Notes under the pieces: generated by a model
Databases searched by the model: none
Told to the model about the DNA's origin: nothing
What the model saw: only the letters and a program-made list of their open reading frames with translations
Program-made: the position numbers and the translations under genes
Assembly: GCA_959022495.1 (NCBI GenBank)
Contig: CAUEYX010000027.1
Coordinates: 1-41,492, forward strand
DNA length: 41,492 nucleotides
Origin: an uncultured Lachnospiraceae bacterium
GTDB taxonomy: Bacteria > Bacillota > Clostridia > Lachnospirales > Lachnospiraceae
Direction: 5' to 3'
Shown: positions 26,474 to 33,892 of the stretch, in pieces
Layout: every line of letters starts with the position of its first letter
How positions within the stretch are numbered: the stretch's first letter is position 1

Positions 26474-27316
26474 ATGGATTATAAGATTGTGGTAGACAGC
26501 TGTGGAGAGCTGACGCGCAGAATGAAGAAAAAGGGGATCTATGTCACAGCCTCCCTCAGCATGCAGGTGGACGGGGATACCATCATAGATGATGACACAT
26601 TTGACCAGGCTGATTTTTTGAGGCGGGTCGCGGCCAGCCCGGAATGTCCCAAATCATCCTGCCCGTCCCCGGAGGAGTACATGGAGCTGTACAGCGGCAG
26701 TGAAAAAAGAGTCTATGCTGTAACACTGTCCTCTGAACTGAGCGGTTCTTATAACAGCGCGCAGCTCGCCAAAAAGCTCTGGCATGAGGAGCACGGGGAG
26801 GAGAAGCAGATCTATGTTTTCAATTCCCGTTCCGCGTCTGTGGGAGAGACTTTGATTGCGTGTAAGATCGAAGAGTGCGAAGAGCAGGGCATGACATTTG
26901 AGGAGACGGTCAAGATGGTGGAGGAGTATATCAGCGGGCAGAACACGTATTTTGTCCTGGAAAATCTCGATACGCTCCGAAAGAATGGCCGCCTTACCGG
27001 GATTAAGTCTTTTGTGGCAAGCGCCCTCAATATTAAACCGATCATGGGGTCCACGCCGGAGGGAACGATCTGCCAGCTTGGGCAGGCCAGAGGGATCAAG
27101 CGCGCTCTTGTAAAAATGGTGGAACAGATCTCCCGGGATGGAAAACATACAAAGGATAAGGTTCTCGCCATCGCCCACTGTAGCTGTCCGGAACGCGCGC
27201 GGGAAGTGGAGCGGATGCTGCTTGACAAAATTCATGTAAAAGGGAGTTTTATCGTGGATACGGCAGGGATCAGCACGATGTATGCCAATGACGGAGGAAT
27301 AATTGTTGTACTGTGA
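26474..27316 (+). CDS. DegV family protein (fatty-acid binding, FakB-like)
   Basis: 280 residues of normal DegV length. 'MDYKIVVDSCGELT' at the start, 'KSSCPSPEEYMELY', 'AVTLSSELSGSYNSAQLAKK' and 'LENLDTLRKNGRLTGIKSFV' are typical. Family members bind a fatty acid, and with FakA present it to be phosphorylated for phospholipid synthesis; no fakA gene is nearby. A strong TGGAGGG site precedes ATG 26474. The 144-base upstream gap has a possible -10 TATACT (26428-26433) inside an imperfect inverted repeat (CTACA 26423-26427, TGTAG 26439-26443), but no good -35. Confidence 0.92.
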   Translation: MDYKIVVDSCGELTRRMKKKGIYVTASLSMQVDGDTIIDDDTFDQADFLRRVAASPECPKSSCPSPEEYMELYSGSEKRVYAVTLSSELSGSYNSAQLAKKLWHEEHGEEKQIYVFNSRSASVGETLIACKIEECEEQGMTFEETVKMVEEYISGQNTYFVLENLDTLRKNGRLTGIKSFVASALNIKPIMGSTPEGTICQLGQARGIKRALVKMVEQISRDGKHTKDKVLAIAHCSCPERAREVERMLLDKIHVKGSFIVDTAGISTMYANDGGIIVVL

Positions 27317-27334
27317 CGCAGAATGTGGTAAAAT
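27306..27334 (+). promoter_or_regulatory. Promoter of the small membrane protein gene, overlapping the degV-family stop
   Basis: TTGTAC (27306-27311), 17 bases and TAAAAT (27329-27334) with an upstream TGG that makes it an extended -10. Transcription would start near 27341, about 34 bases before the ATG. Confidence 0.6.
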
Positions 27335-27374
27335 GTCATTATCTGAGTGGAACATGGAAAGGAGCATATAACAT

Positions 27375-27626
27375 ATGAGCCAGGAAAAAGTGGATCGTTA
27401 TAAAAAGGAGAAAGCCAACAGAAAACAGCTTATGAGAAAGCAGAAAGCGATGAGCTTTGTCCGCAAAGGAGTCCTCACAATTGTGGCACTCGCTCTGATC
27501 GGATGGCTGGGATATTCAGCTTATGACATGTACGAGTCGGGAAAAGAGAGAGTCGTGGCAGAAGTGAATTATGATGCCGTTACAGACTATCTGAACAGTC
27601 TTGCCGCAGAGACAGAAGCGCAGTAG
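27375..27626 (+). CDS. Small single-pass membrane protein of unknown function
   Basis: 83 residues. Residues 1-30 are strongly basic ('YKKEKANRKQLMRKQK'), residues about 33-52 form one membrane helix ('VLTIVALALIGWLGYSAYDM') and the remainder is a short acidic outer segment. The positive-inside rule puts the N-terminus in the cytoplasm. AAAGGAG lies at good spacing before ATG 27375, and a promoter and strong terminator frame it as a one-gene unit. I do not recognise a family. Its place directly before mraZ, its size and its topology recall small divisome or wall regulators, but that is only an analogy. Confidence 0.75.
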   Translation: MSQEKVDRYKKEKANRKQLMRKQKAMSFVRKGVLTIVALALIGWLGYSAYDMYESGKERVVAEVNYDAVTDYLNSLAAETEAQ

Positions 27627-27714
27627 CCTGCGGTGGGGGCAGATTTTGGGGAGAAGTGGTAATCTTCTTCACTGTATAAAAATTTCATAAGACGCTTATA
27701 CGGAACAGAAACAC

Positions 27715-27762
27715 AACATGTAGGGTGATGGATCAAAACCATCCTCTACATGTTCTTTTTTT
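27715..27762 (+). terminator. Strong intrinsic terminator before the dcw cluster
   Basis: AACATGTAG (27715-27723) pairs with CTACATGTT (27746-27754), and inside it GATGG with CCATC around an ATCAAAA loop; seven T follow (27756-27762). Together with the mraZ promoter and operator it fills the 316-base gap 27627-27942; nothing else is seen in that gap. Confidence 0.9.
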
Positions 27763-27831
27763 GCCCTAAAAACAGGAGATTTCCACGATATTTCCATTTC
27801 CCGGGCGACACAAAAAAATCAAAAAAGGGGG

Positions 27832-27860
27832 TTGAAAAAGGGAGAGTGGTGGTTTAGAAT
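27832..27860 (+). promoter_or_regulatory. SigA promoter of the mraZ (dcw) operon
   Basis: TTGAAA (27832-27837), an exact 17-base spacer and TAGAAT (27855-27860). Transcription would start near 27867, inside the repeat array described next, with a leader of about 75 bases. Confidence 0.75.
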
Positions 27861-27906
27861 GGAGTCAAGTGGTAAAGAGTGGTGGCTAGTGGTACAAAGT
27901 GGGGAG
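27844..27906 (+). promoter_or_regulatory. MraZ operator: five 10-bp-phased AGTGGT repeats plus one upstream copy
   Basis: Units of the form NAGTGGTNNN start at 27857 (variant AATGGA), 27867, 27877, 27887 and 27897 (variant AGTGGG), each exactly ten bases apart, so they lie on one face of the helix. A further copy (27844) is out of register. MraZ of Mollicutes is known to bind AAAGTG(T/G) repeats with a ten-base period, and E. coli MraZ binds TGGG repeats with the same period. The array overlaps the -10 and the start of transcription, so binding should repress the operon. Confidence 0.8.
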
Positions 27907-27942
27907 CGATGTGGAGGCTCACATTAAGAGAAAGGATTCCGG

Positions 27943-28380
27943 ATGTTATTAGGCGAGTTTAACCATAGCATTGATGAAAAGGGAAGACTCATCATCCCGG
28001 CAAAGCTTCGGGATGACCTTGGTGACAGCTTCGTTATCTGTAACGGACTGGAAGGATGCCTCTTTGTGTACTCTCAGGAAGAATGGAATAAATTCGTTGC
28101 CGAGCTTGAGACCTTACCACGCATGAACAAGGATGCCAGAATCTTTAAACGTTATTTCTTCGGAAGCGCTTCGGAGGGCAGCTTCGACAAGCAGGGGAGA
28201 GTTCTTGTCCCGCCGTCGCTCCGCAAGGCTGCGCATCTGGAGAAGGACGTGGTCCTGGTGGGAGTCCAGGACCGGGTCGAGATCTGGGACAAGGCGCTTT
28301 GGGAAGAGCGCAGCCAGGTGAGCGAAGAAGACCTGGATGCCATCGCGGAGCGTATGGAATCCATAGGAATCAGGATCTGA
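27943..28380 (+). CDS. mraZ: Transcriptional regulator MraZ
   Basis: 145 residues, the usual length. Two SpoVT/AbrB-like swapped hairpins are seen, each with the DXXGR signature: 'SIDEKGRLIIPAKLRDDLG' and 'FDKQGRVLVPPSLRKAA'. MraZ forms a ring-shaped oligomer that binds tandem repeats in its own promoter and controls the division and wall cluster; the array at 27844-27906 is its evident target. AAAGGA lies about nine bases before ATG 27943. The rsmH gene follows after 13 bases. Confidence 0.97.
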   Translation: MLLGEFNHSIDEKGRLIIPAKLRDDLGDSFVICNGLEGCLFVYSQEEWNKFVAELETLPRMNKDARIFKRYFFGSASEGSFDKQGRVLVPPSLRKAAHLEKDVVLVGVQDRVEIWDKALWEERSQVSEEDLDAIAERMESIGIRI

Positions 28381-28393
28381 TAAGGAGGAGACC

Positions 28394-29329
28394 ATGGCAT
28401 TCGAACACGTATCCGTTCTGCTGCATGAGACAGTGGACGGGCTTAATGTCAGGCCGGACGGCACTTATGTGGACGCTACGCTGGGCGGAGGCGGACATGC
28501 CTTTGAAGTCTGCAGCCGGTTGAATGACAAGGGGAGATTTATAGGAATAGACCAGGACGCTGACGCTGTTGAAGCGGCGGGAAAGCGGCTGGCAGGCTTC
28601 GGGGAGAAGGTCACGATAATACGGAGCAATTACCGTGATATGAAGCCGCAGCTCCAAAAGATCGGTGTTGACAAGGTGGACGGGATTGTCCTTGATCTGG
28701 GGGTGTCTTCCTATCAGCTGGACACTGCCGAGAGAGGCTTTTCTTATCGGGCGGACGCTCCGCTGGATATGAGGATGGACCAGAGACAGAAAGTGACAGC
28801 CAGGGACATTGTCAACGAGTACAGCGAGGCCGAACTTTACCGCGCGATCCGCGACTACGGGGAAGACAGGTTCGCGAAAAATATTGCGAAGCATATCGCC
28901 GCGGAACGAAAAAAAGAGCCGATCGAGACAACAGGACAGCTGAATGAGATTATCCGGCACGCCATTCCAATGAAAATCCAGAAGACCTCCGGGCATCCGT
29001 CGAAACGGACGTTCCAGGCACTGCGGATTGAGTTGAATCATGAGCTGGATGTACTGAAGGATTCGCTGGATGACATGATTGACATGCTCAGTCCGGGGGG
29101 ACGGATCTGCATCATTACATTTCATTCGCTGGAGGACAGGATCGTGAAAAGTGCATTTCGGAAAAACGAAAATCCATGTACCTGTCCAAGTGACTTTCCG
29201 GTATGTGTCTGTGGGAAGACATCAAAAGGAAAGGTAATCACAAGGAAGCCTATCCTTCCGTCTGAGAAGGAGATGGAGTCCAACAGCCGTTCAAAAAGTG
29301 CGAAATTGAGGATATTTGAACGGTTATAA
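28394..29329 (+). CDS. rsmH: 16S rRNA (cytosine-1402-N4)-methyltransferase RsmH
   Basis: 311 residues. 'FEHVSVLLHETVDGL', the SAM-binding 'YVDATLGGGGHA', 'IGIDQDADAV', 'LDLGVSSYQLD' and 'ITFHSLEDRIVK' mark MraW/RsmH. It methylates C1402 of 16S rRNA in the ribosomal P site. The C-terminal Cys-rich segment ('CTCPSDFPVCVCG') is shared by Gram-positive members. An AAGGAGG site sits just before ATG 28394. Second gene of the dcw operon, as is usual. Confidence 0.97.
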   Translation: MAFEHVSVLLHETVDGLNVRPDGTYVDATLGGGGHAFEVCSRLNDKGRFIGIDQDADAVEAAGKRLAGFGEKVTIIRSNYRDMKPQLQKIGVDKVDGIVLDLGVSSYQLDTAERGFSYRADAPLDMRMDQRQKVTARDIVNEYSEAELYRAIRDYGEDRFAKNIAKHIAAERKKEPIETTGQLNEIIRHAIPMKIQKTSGHPSKRTFQALRIELNHELDVLKDSLDDMIDMLSPGGRICIITFHSLEDRIVKSAFRKNENPCTCPSDFPVCVCGKTSKGKVITRKPILPSEKEMESNSRSKSAKLRIFERL

Positions 29330-29355
29330 CAGGGAGTAGTTTAAAATATTTTTTT

Positions 29356-29381
29356 CCTCCGGGAAGGGGAGAGCCCGGAGG
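29356..29381 (+). other. GC-rich hairpin in the ftsL leader
   Basis: CCTCCGGG (29356-29363) pairs perfectly with CCCGGAGG (29374-29381) around a ten-base loop. There is no T tract after it, so it is not a terminator. It sits seven bases before the ftsL ribosome site and could stabilise or process the mRNA. Confidence 0.6.
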
Positions 29382-29407
29382 GAAATGCAGGAAAGGGGCA
29401 TTGCGTT

Positions 29408-29959
29408 ATGGCAGCAGGATACAGGACATACAATAGGAGGACAATCGAACGTGGGGGAAACGATCATGGACAGTTCTATGTGTATGGAAATGCTGTGCGC
29501 CAGGCAGAGCCTCTTCCGAAGAGAATGCCAAAATCACATCCGGGGCAGGAGAAACAGCCCAGGCAGATGAGCAGGCAGGTTGTAAAGAACAGGCACCGTG
29601 CCATGAGCATCAGCCCGGCGTACGCGGTATTTCTCGCGGCGGCGGCAGTCTGTGCCGTGTTGGTCTGCATGTTGTACTTAAGCCTTCAGTCTGAGGTTGT
29701 CAGCAGGTCCGAGAATGTGACGGCAATGCAGGAAGAACTCGCAGATCTTACAGAGGCGAATGATACGGCTTATAATGCGGCCGCTGATTCTGTGAATCTG
29801 GTAACTGTGAGGGACCGCGCAATGAACGAACTGGGAATGGTACCTGAATCGGAGGGAGCGGTGGTAGAGTATGACAGCCCCTCAGAGGAGTATGTAAAGC
29901 AGTACAGTGACATTCCCGAGAGCGGAGTGCTCGCGAAATCGAGCGACGCATCAAAATAA
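29408..29959 (+). CDS. ftsL: FtsL-like cell division protein
   Basis: 183 residues. A basic cytoplasmic N-terminus (1 to about 65), one membrane helix (about 69-92, 'SPAYAVFLAAAAVCAVLVCM') and an outer leucine-type coiled coil ('VTAMQEELADLTEANDTAYN') ending 'VRDRAMNELGM', the usual end of the FtsL/DivIC coil, followed by an acidic tail. FtsL forms a complex with DivIC and DivIB and activates the septal PBP and FtsW. The sequence is poorly conserved; the call rests on topology and its position between rsmH and the PBP genes. It is longer than Bacillus FtsL (117). GGAAAGGGG precedes ATG 29408. Confidence 0.85.
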   Translation: MAAGYRTYNRRTIERGGNDHGQFYVYGNAVRQAEPLPKRMPKSHPGQEKQPRQMSRQVVKNRHRAMSISPAYAVFLAAAAVCAVLVCMLYLSLQSEVVSRSENVTAMQEELADLTEANDTAYNAAADSVNLVTVRDRAMNELGMVPESEGAVVEYDSPSEEYVKQYSDIPESGVLAKSSDASK

Positions 29960-29971
29960 GGATAATATGTT

Positions 29972-32041
29972 ATGGCAGGAAGAAAAAGAAAAAAGAGCAG
30001 ATTTGAATTTTTGACAAAAAAATTCCCGCTCAGAATGCAACGGAAGCTGGTAATGCTATTTATGGCAGTGATACTGGCTTTTGTTGTTCTTATAGGGAGG
30101 ATCACATATATTAACGTCACGAAAGGCAGCAGATATACAAAGGCTGTCCTTGACCAGCAGAATTATGACAGCCGCGTGATCGCTTTTAAACGCGGTGATA
30201 TCGTAGACCGCAACGGCACGAAAATGGCGACGAGCGAGCGCGTATATAACGTGATTCTGGATGTAAATATGATGACAGATAAAGACAAGTATATAAAGCC
30301 CACGAAGGAAGTGCTCAAAGAGTGTTTCGGGATCGAGGAAAGCGTTGTGGACGAGCTGATTGAAGAAGATCCGGACAGCCGGTATGAGATTTTGGAATGG
30401 GGGATCGACTATGAAACCGCTCAGAAATTTAAAGAGATAGACGAGGATGACGAAAACTACCCTGACGTAATGGGAATCTGGCTGGAGGAAGACTATACGA
30501 GAAGCTATCCATACGGCAGCATGGCAAGCGATGTACTCGGGTTTATTTATGACGGAAACCAGGGTGCCATCGGCATTGAGAACGCCTATAATGATATCTT
30601 GAACGGGACAGACGGAAGAGAATACGGATATTTTGATTCTCAGTCCTCAGTCGAGCGGACGGTGAAACCGGCCAAGAATGGAAATACAGTGGTATCCACC
30701 ATTGATGTAACCCTTCAGAATATTGTGGAAAAGGCAATTCTGGATTTTAACCAGAGCCGGGCAGGGGATGGAGAGCTGGGAAGCAAAAATACCGCGGTGA
30801 TCATTATGAACCCAAATACAGGAGAGATCCTGGCTGAAGCATCTTATCCCAATTTTGACCTGAATGATCCGCGGAATACCTCCCAGATTTACTCAGACCA
30901 GGCATGGACCGAGAAAATGCAGGAGACAGCTGAGCTCTACAAACAGCAGGGCAGGGAACAGGAATGGAACCAAATGTCGGACGAGGAAAAAGAAGCGGCA
31001 GTGCTGAATGATCTCTGGCGCAATTTCTGTGTCAGTGACGCTTATGAGCCCGGTTCTGTAGCAAAACCGTTTACCGTGGCGGCAGGCCTGGAGACCGGAA
31101 CACTGAAAGGGGATGAGACCTACTACTGCGGCGGGTCCAAGAATGTTATGGGCTGGGAGATCGGATGCCATTACCGCCAGGGGCACGGCACGGAGACGAT
31201 CCAGGATGCAGTGGCGAATTCCTGCAATGTAGCGCTGATGGATATGGCGTCTGTCATTGGAGTGGACAATTTTACCCGATATCAGCACATTTTTGGATTC
31301 GGAGAGTATACAGGGATTGACCTTCCGGGCGAAGCGGCAACAGCAGGTCTTTTATATACCGCGGACAAGATGACAGAGGTCGATCTCGCCAGCAACTCGT
31401 TCGGGCAGAATTTTAATGTGACTATGACGCAGATGGCGTCCGCGTTCTGCTCCCTGATCAATGGAGGATATTATTATGAGCCCCACGTTGTGAAGCAGAT
31501 CCAGGATGAGAACGGAAATGTGATCGAGACAAAAGATCCGGTGCTTCTCAGAAAAACCATATCCGCGGAGACTTCAGAAAAGCTTAAGACTTATCTGAAA
31601 GCGACGATGGATTACGGCACAGGCCAGCGCGCGCAGGTGGAAGGATATGATATCGGAGCCAAGACAGGCACCGCTGAGAAGCTGCCCCGCGGGAATAATA
31701 AATACCTCCTTTCTTATATGGGATACGCGCCCCAGGAAAACCCGGAAGTGTTGATTTATGTAGTGATCGACGAGGCGAGGAACGACGCGGCAGGTGACAG
31801 CAGTCTCGTGCTGGAACTGAGCAGGAAGATCATGGAAGAGGCCTTTCCCTATCTGGGGGTTACAACGATCGAAGAAAGCGGCCAGGCTGCTCAGACAGAG
31901 GGACAGAATTTCGGGGACACGGCGTACACGGACTATGACGAGAACTATGAGGATACCTACAATAACCCGGACGGTTCCTATATCGACGAAAATTATGCGC
32001 CGGACCTGGATGACTGGGCATCCGGGGAAGCGCCTCAGTGA
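29972..32041 (+). CDS. Class B penicillin-binding protein 1 of the dcw cluster (FtsI/SpoVD-like)
   Basis: 689 residues. One N-terminal membrane helix (about 26-46), a PBP dimerisation domain ('GDIVDRNGTKMATS', 'RSYPYGSMASDVLGF') and a transpeptidase domain with all three motifs: Ser362 in 'EPGSVAKP', SxN at 417-419 ('NSCN') and KTG at 564-566 ('GAKTGTAEK'). It cross-links septal peptidoglycan, acting with a SEDS partner. The last 50 residues are Asp/Glu/Tyr-rich and no PASTA domain is present, which distinguishes it from Bacillus PBP2B and SpoVD. It begins 12 bases after ftsL with a weak AAGGA site. Whether it serves division or the spore cortex cannot be told. Confidence 0.93.
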   Translation: MAGRKRKKSRFEFLTKKFPLRMQRKLVMLFMAVILAFVVLIGRITYINVTKGSRYTKAVLDQQNYDSRVIAFKRGDIVDRNGTKMATSERVYNVILDVNMMTDKDKYIKPTKEVLKECFGIEESVVDELIEEDPDSRYEILEWGIDYETAQKFKEIDEDDENYPDVMGIWLEEDYTRSYPYGSMASDVLGFIYDGNQGAIGIENAYNDILNGTDGREYGYFDSQSSVERTVKPAKNGNTVVSTIDVTLQNIVEKAILDFNQSRAGDGELGSKNTAVIIMNPNTGEILAEASYPNFDLNDPRNTSQIYSDQAWTEKMQETAELYKQQGREQEWNQMSDEEKEAAVLNDLWRNFCVSDAYEPGSVAKPFTVAAGLETGTLKGDETYYCGGSKNVMGWEIGCHYRQGHGTETIQDAVANSCNVALMDMASVIGVDNFTRYQHIFGFGEYTGIDLPGEAATAGLLYTADKMTEVDLASNSFGQNFNVTMTQMASAFCSLINGGYYYEPHVVKQIQDENGNVIETKDPVLLRKTISAETSEKLKTYLKATMDYGTGQRAQVEGYDIGAKTGTAEKLPRGNNKYLLSYMGYAPQENPEVLIYVVIDEARNDAAGDSSLVLELSRKIMEEAFPYLGVTTIEESGQAAQTEGQNFGDTAYTDYDENYEDTYNNPDGSYIDENYAPDLDDWASGEAPQ

Positions 32042-32056
32042 TGGAAACGGGAATAA

Positions 32057-32105
32057 CCATGCAGAAGATGTAATAAGCTGTAACAACATCTTTTGCATGG
32101 TTTTT
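32057..32105 (+). terminator. Terminator-like hairpin between the two PBP genes
   Basis: A 15-bp stem (32057-32071 with 32086-32100, one G-T pair) with a 14-base loop, followed directly by TTTTT (32101-32105). By sequence this is a strong intrinsic terminator, yet the next gene starts only six bases later, so it likely works as an attenuator or with read-through. Confidence 0.8.
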
Positions 32106-32110
32106 ATAAT

Positions 32111-33838
32111 ATGAAGAAAAATAAGACATACAACAAAAAAAAGATTATGATCGTTTTCTTCTGCGCTGCTTTTATCCTGGCAGTCCTTATCGGAAGACTT
32201 GTCTATCTGATGATATTCGATGCGGAGTACTATCAGGAGCTGGCTCAGGATCTGCATGAGAGAGAGCGTGAGATCAAGGCCGCCCGGGGTGAGATCGTGG
32301 ACCGAAATGGTGTGGTTCTGGCGACAAACCGCACGGTATGTACCATTTCCGTGATTCACAGCCAGGTGGAGGAGCCGGAGGAGGTGATCTCTGTACTGAG
32401 CAGGGAACTTGGGATTGATGAGGATGAAGTGAGAGAGAGAGTTGAGAAGGTGTCTTCTATGGAAAAGATTAAGACGAATGTGGATAAAGAGACCGGGGAC
32501 CGGATTCGCGATTATGACCTGGCAGGGGTGAAGGTGGACGAAGATTTTAAGCGGTACTACCCCTATGATGAGCTTGCTTCCAGGGTTCTGGGATTTACCG
32601 GAGGTGATAATCAAGGTATTATCGGATTGGAAGTGAAATACGAAGAGTATTTAAAAGGTGTGAACGGGACGATCCTGACTGTGACGGACGCAAGAGGAGT
32701 GGAGCTGGAAGGAGTGGCGGAGGACCGGATTGAGCCTGTGGCCGGGGAGACGCTGCAGGTCAGCCTGGACTATAATATTCAGGCGTACTGCGAGCAGGCG
32801 GCAATGAAAGTCATGGAGGAGAAGCAGGCGGAGGCGGTATCCATCCTTCTGATGAATCCCCAGAATGGCGAGATTTATGCAATGGTCAATGTGCCGGAAT
32901 TCAATCTGAACGAGCCTTATGAGCTCAACACAGGTGTGGATGAGGAAACTCTGTCAGATGAAGAACTCCAGAATGAATTGAACCAGATGTGGAGGAACCG
33001 CTGTATCAACGATACTTATGAACCGGGATCTGTATTTAAAATTATTACCTCTTCCGCATGCCTGGAAGAGGGGGTGGTCTCTCTCGACGATACATTTTTC
33101 TGCCCCGGTTACCGGATTGTGGAGGACCGCAGAATCCGCTGCCATAAGGTGGGGGGACATGGGCAGGAGACCTTCGTTCAGGGAATCCAGAATTCCTGCA
33201 ACCCGGTCTTTATGGATATCGGACTTAAGCTGGGGGCGGACCGGTTTTACAATTACTTTGAGGAATTTGGGCTTCTGAAGCTGACGAATATTGACCTGCC
33301 GGGAGAGGCAGGCACAATTATGCATAAGAAAGAGGATATCGGGACTGTGGAGCTGGCAACCATGACTTTCGGGCAGTCTTTTCAGGTGACGCCCATTCAG
33401 ATGGCGGTAACAGTCAGTTCCATTGTCAATGGGGGAAACCGAGTGACACCCCATGTGGGAAGAGCCATTCTGGACGAAAGCGGGGATGTAGTAGAGGAGT
33501 TCAAATACGAGACGGAGACGGGCATTGTGTCAAAAGAAACGTCCGAGACAATGCGGATGCTGCTGGAGAGCGTTGTATCAGAGGGCTCTGGGAAAAACGC
33601 TTATCTGGAAGGGTATTCCATTGGCGGGAAGACAGCCACTTCCCAGACGCTCCCCAGAAGTGCGAATAAATATATTTCTTCTTTTCTCGGGTTTGCTCCG
33701 GCGGATGATCCGCAGATCCTCGGCATGGTGATCATTCACGATCCCCAGGGAATATACTATGGAGGAACCATTGCCGCCCCGGTGCTCAGGAACATTTATG
33801 ACAATGTACTTCCATATCTCGGGATTGAAAAAAAGTAA
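32111..33838 (+). CDS. Class B penicillin-binding protein 2 of the dcw cluster, with KTA in place of KTG
   Basis: 575 residues from ATG 32111. Basic N-terminus and membrane helix (about 13-34), then 'ARGEIVDRNGVVLATN' and 'RYYPYDELASRVLGF'. Transpeptidase motifs: Ser307 in 'EPGSVFK', SxN at 362-364 ('NSCN'), but the third motif is Lys507-Thr-Ala ('GGKTATSQTLPRS') instead of KTG. The fold otherwise looks intact and not decayed. No Shine-Dalgarno site is visible: the terminator-like hairpin and its T tract run to within six bases of the ATG. A TTG at 32093, inside the stem, is in frame but also lacks a ribosome site. Likely a division or spore PBP. Confidence 0.9.
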   Translation: MKKNKTYNKKKIMIVFFCAAFILAVLIGRLVYLMIFDAEYYQELAQDLHEREREIKAARGEIVDRNGVVLATNRTVCTISVIHSQVEEPEEVISVLSRELGIDEDEVRERVEKVSSMEKIKTNVDKETGDRIRDYDLAGVKVDEDFKRYYPYDELASRVLGFTGGDNQGIIGLEVKYEEYLKGVNGTILTVTDARGVELEGVAEDRIEPVAGETLQVSLDYNIQAYCEQAAMKVMEEKQAEAVSILLMNPQNGEIYAMVNVPEFNLNEPYELNTGVDEETLSDEELQNELNQMWRNRCINDTYEPGSVFKIITSSACLEEGVVSLDDTFFCPGYRIVEDRRIRCHKVGGHGQETFVQGIQNSCNPVFMDIGLKLGADRFYNYFEEFGLLKLTNIDLPGEAGTIMHKKEDIGTVELATMTFGQSFQVTPIQMAVTVSSIVNGGNRVTPHVGRAILDESGDVVEEFKYETETGIVSKETSETMRMLLESVVSEGSGKNAYLEGYSIGGKTATSQTLPRSANKYISSFLGFAPADDPQILGMVIIHDPQGIYYGGTIAAPVLRNIYDNVLPYLGIEKK

Positions 33839-33892
33839 GCCATGGTTTATACTAAACAGGTTAAGAAACGAAAGAGATGAAGAGGTGGATTT

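Noticed and set aside
32101..32113. TATAAT at 32105 as a promoter for the second PBP
   Set aside because: It abuts the ATG, so transcription would start inside the gene, and no -35 lies at the right distance; it is more simply the end of the terminator T tract.
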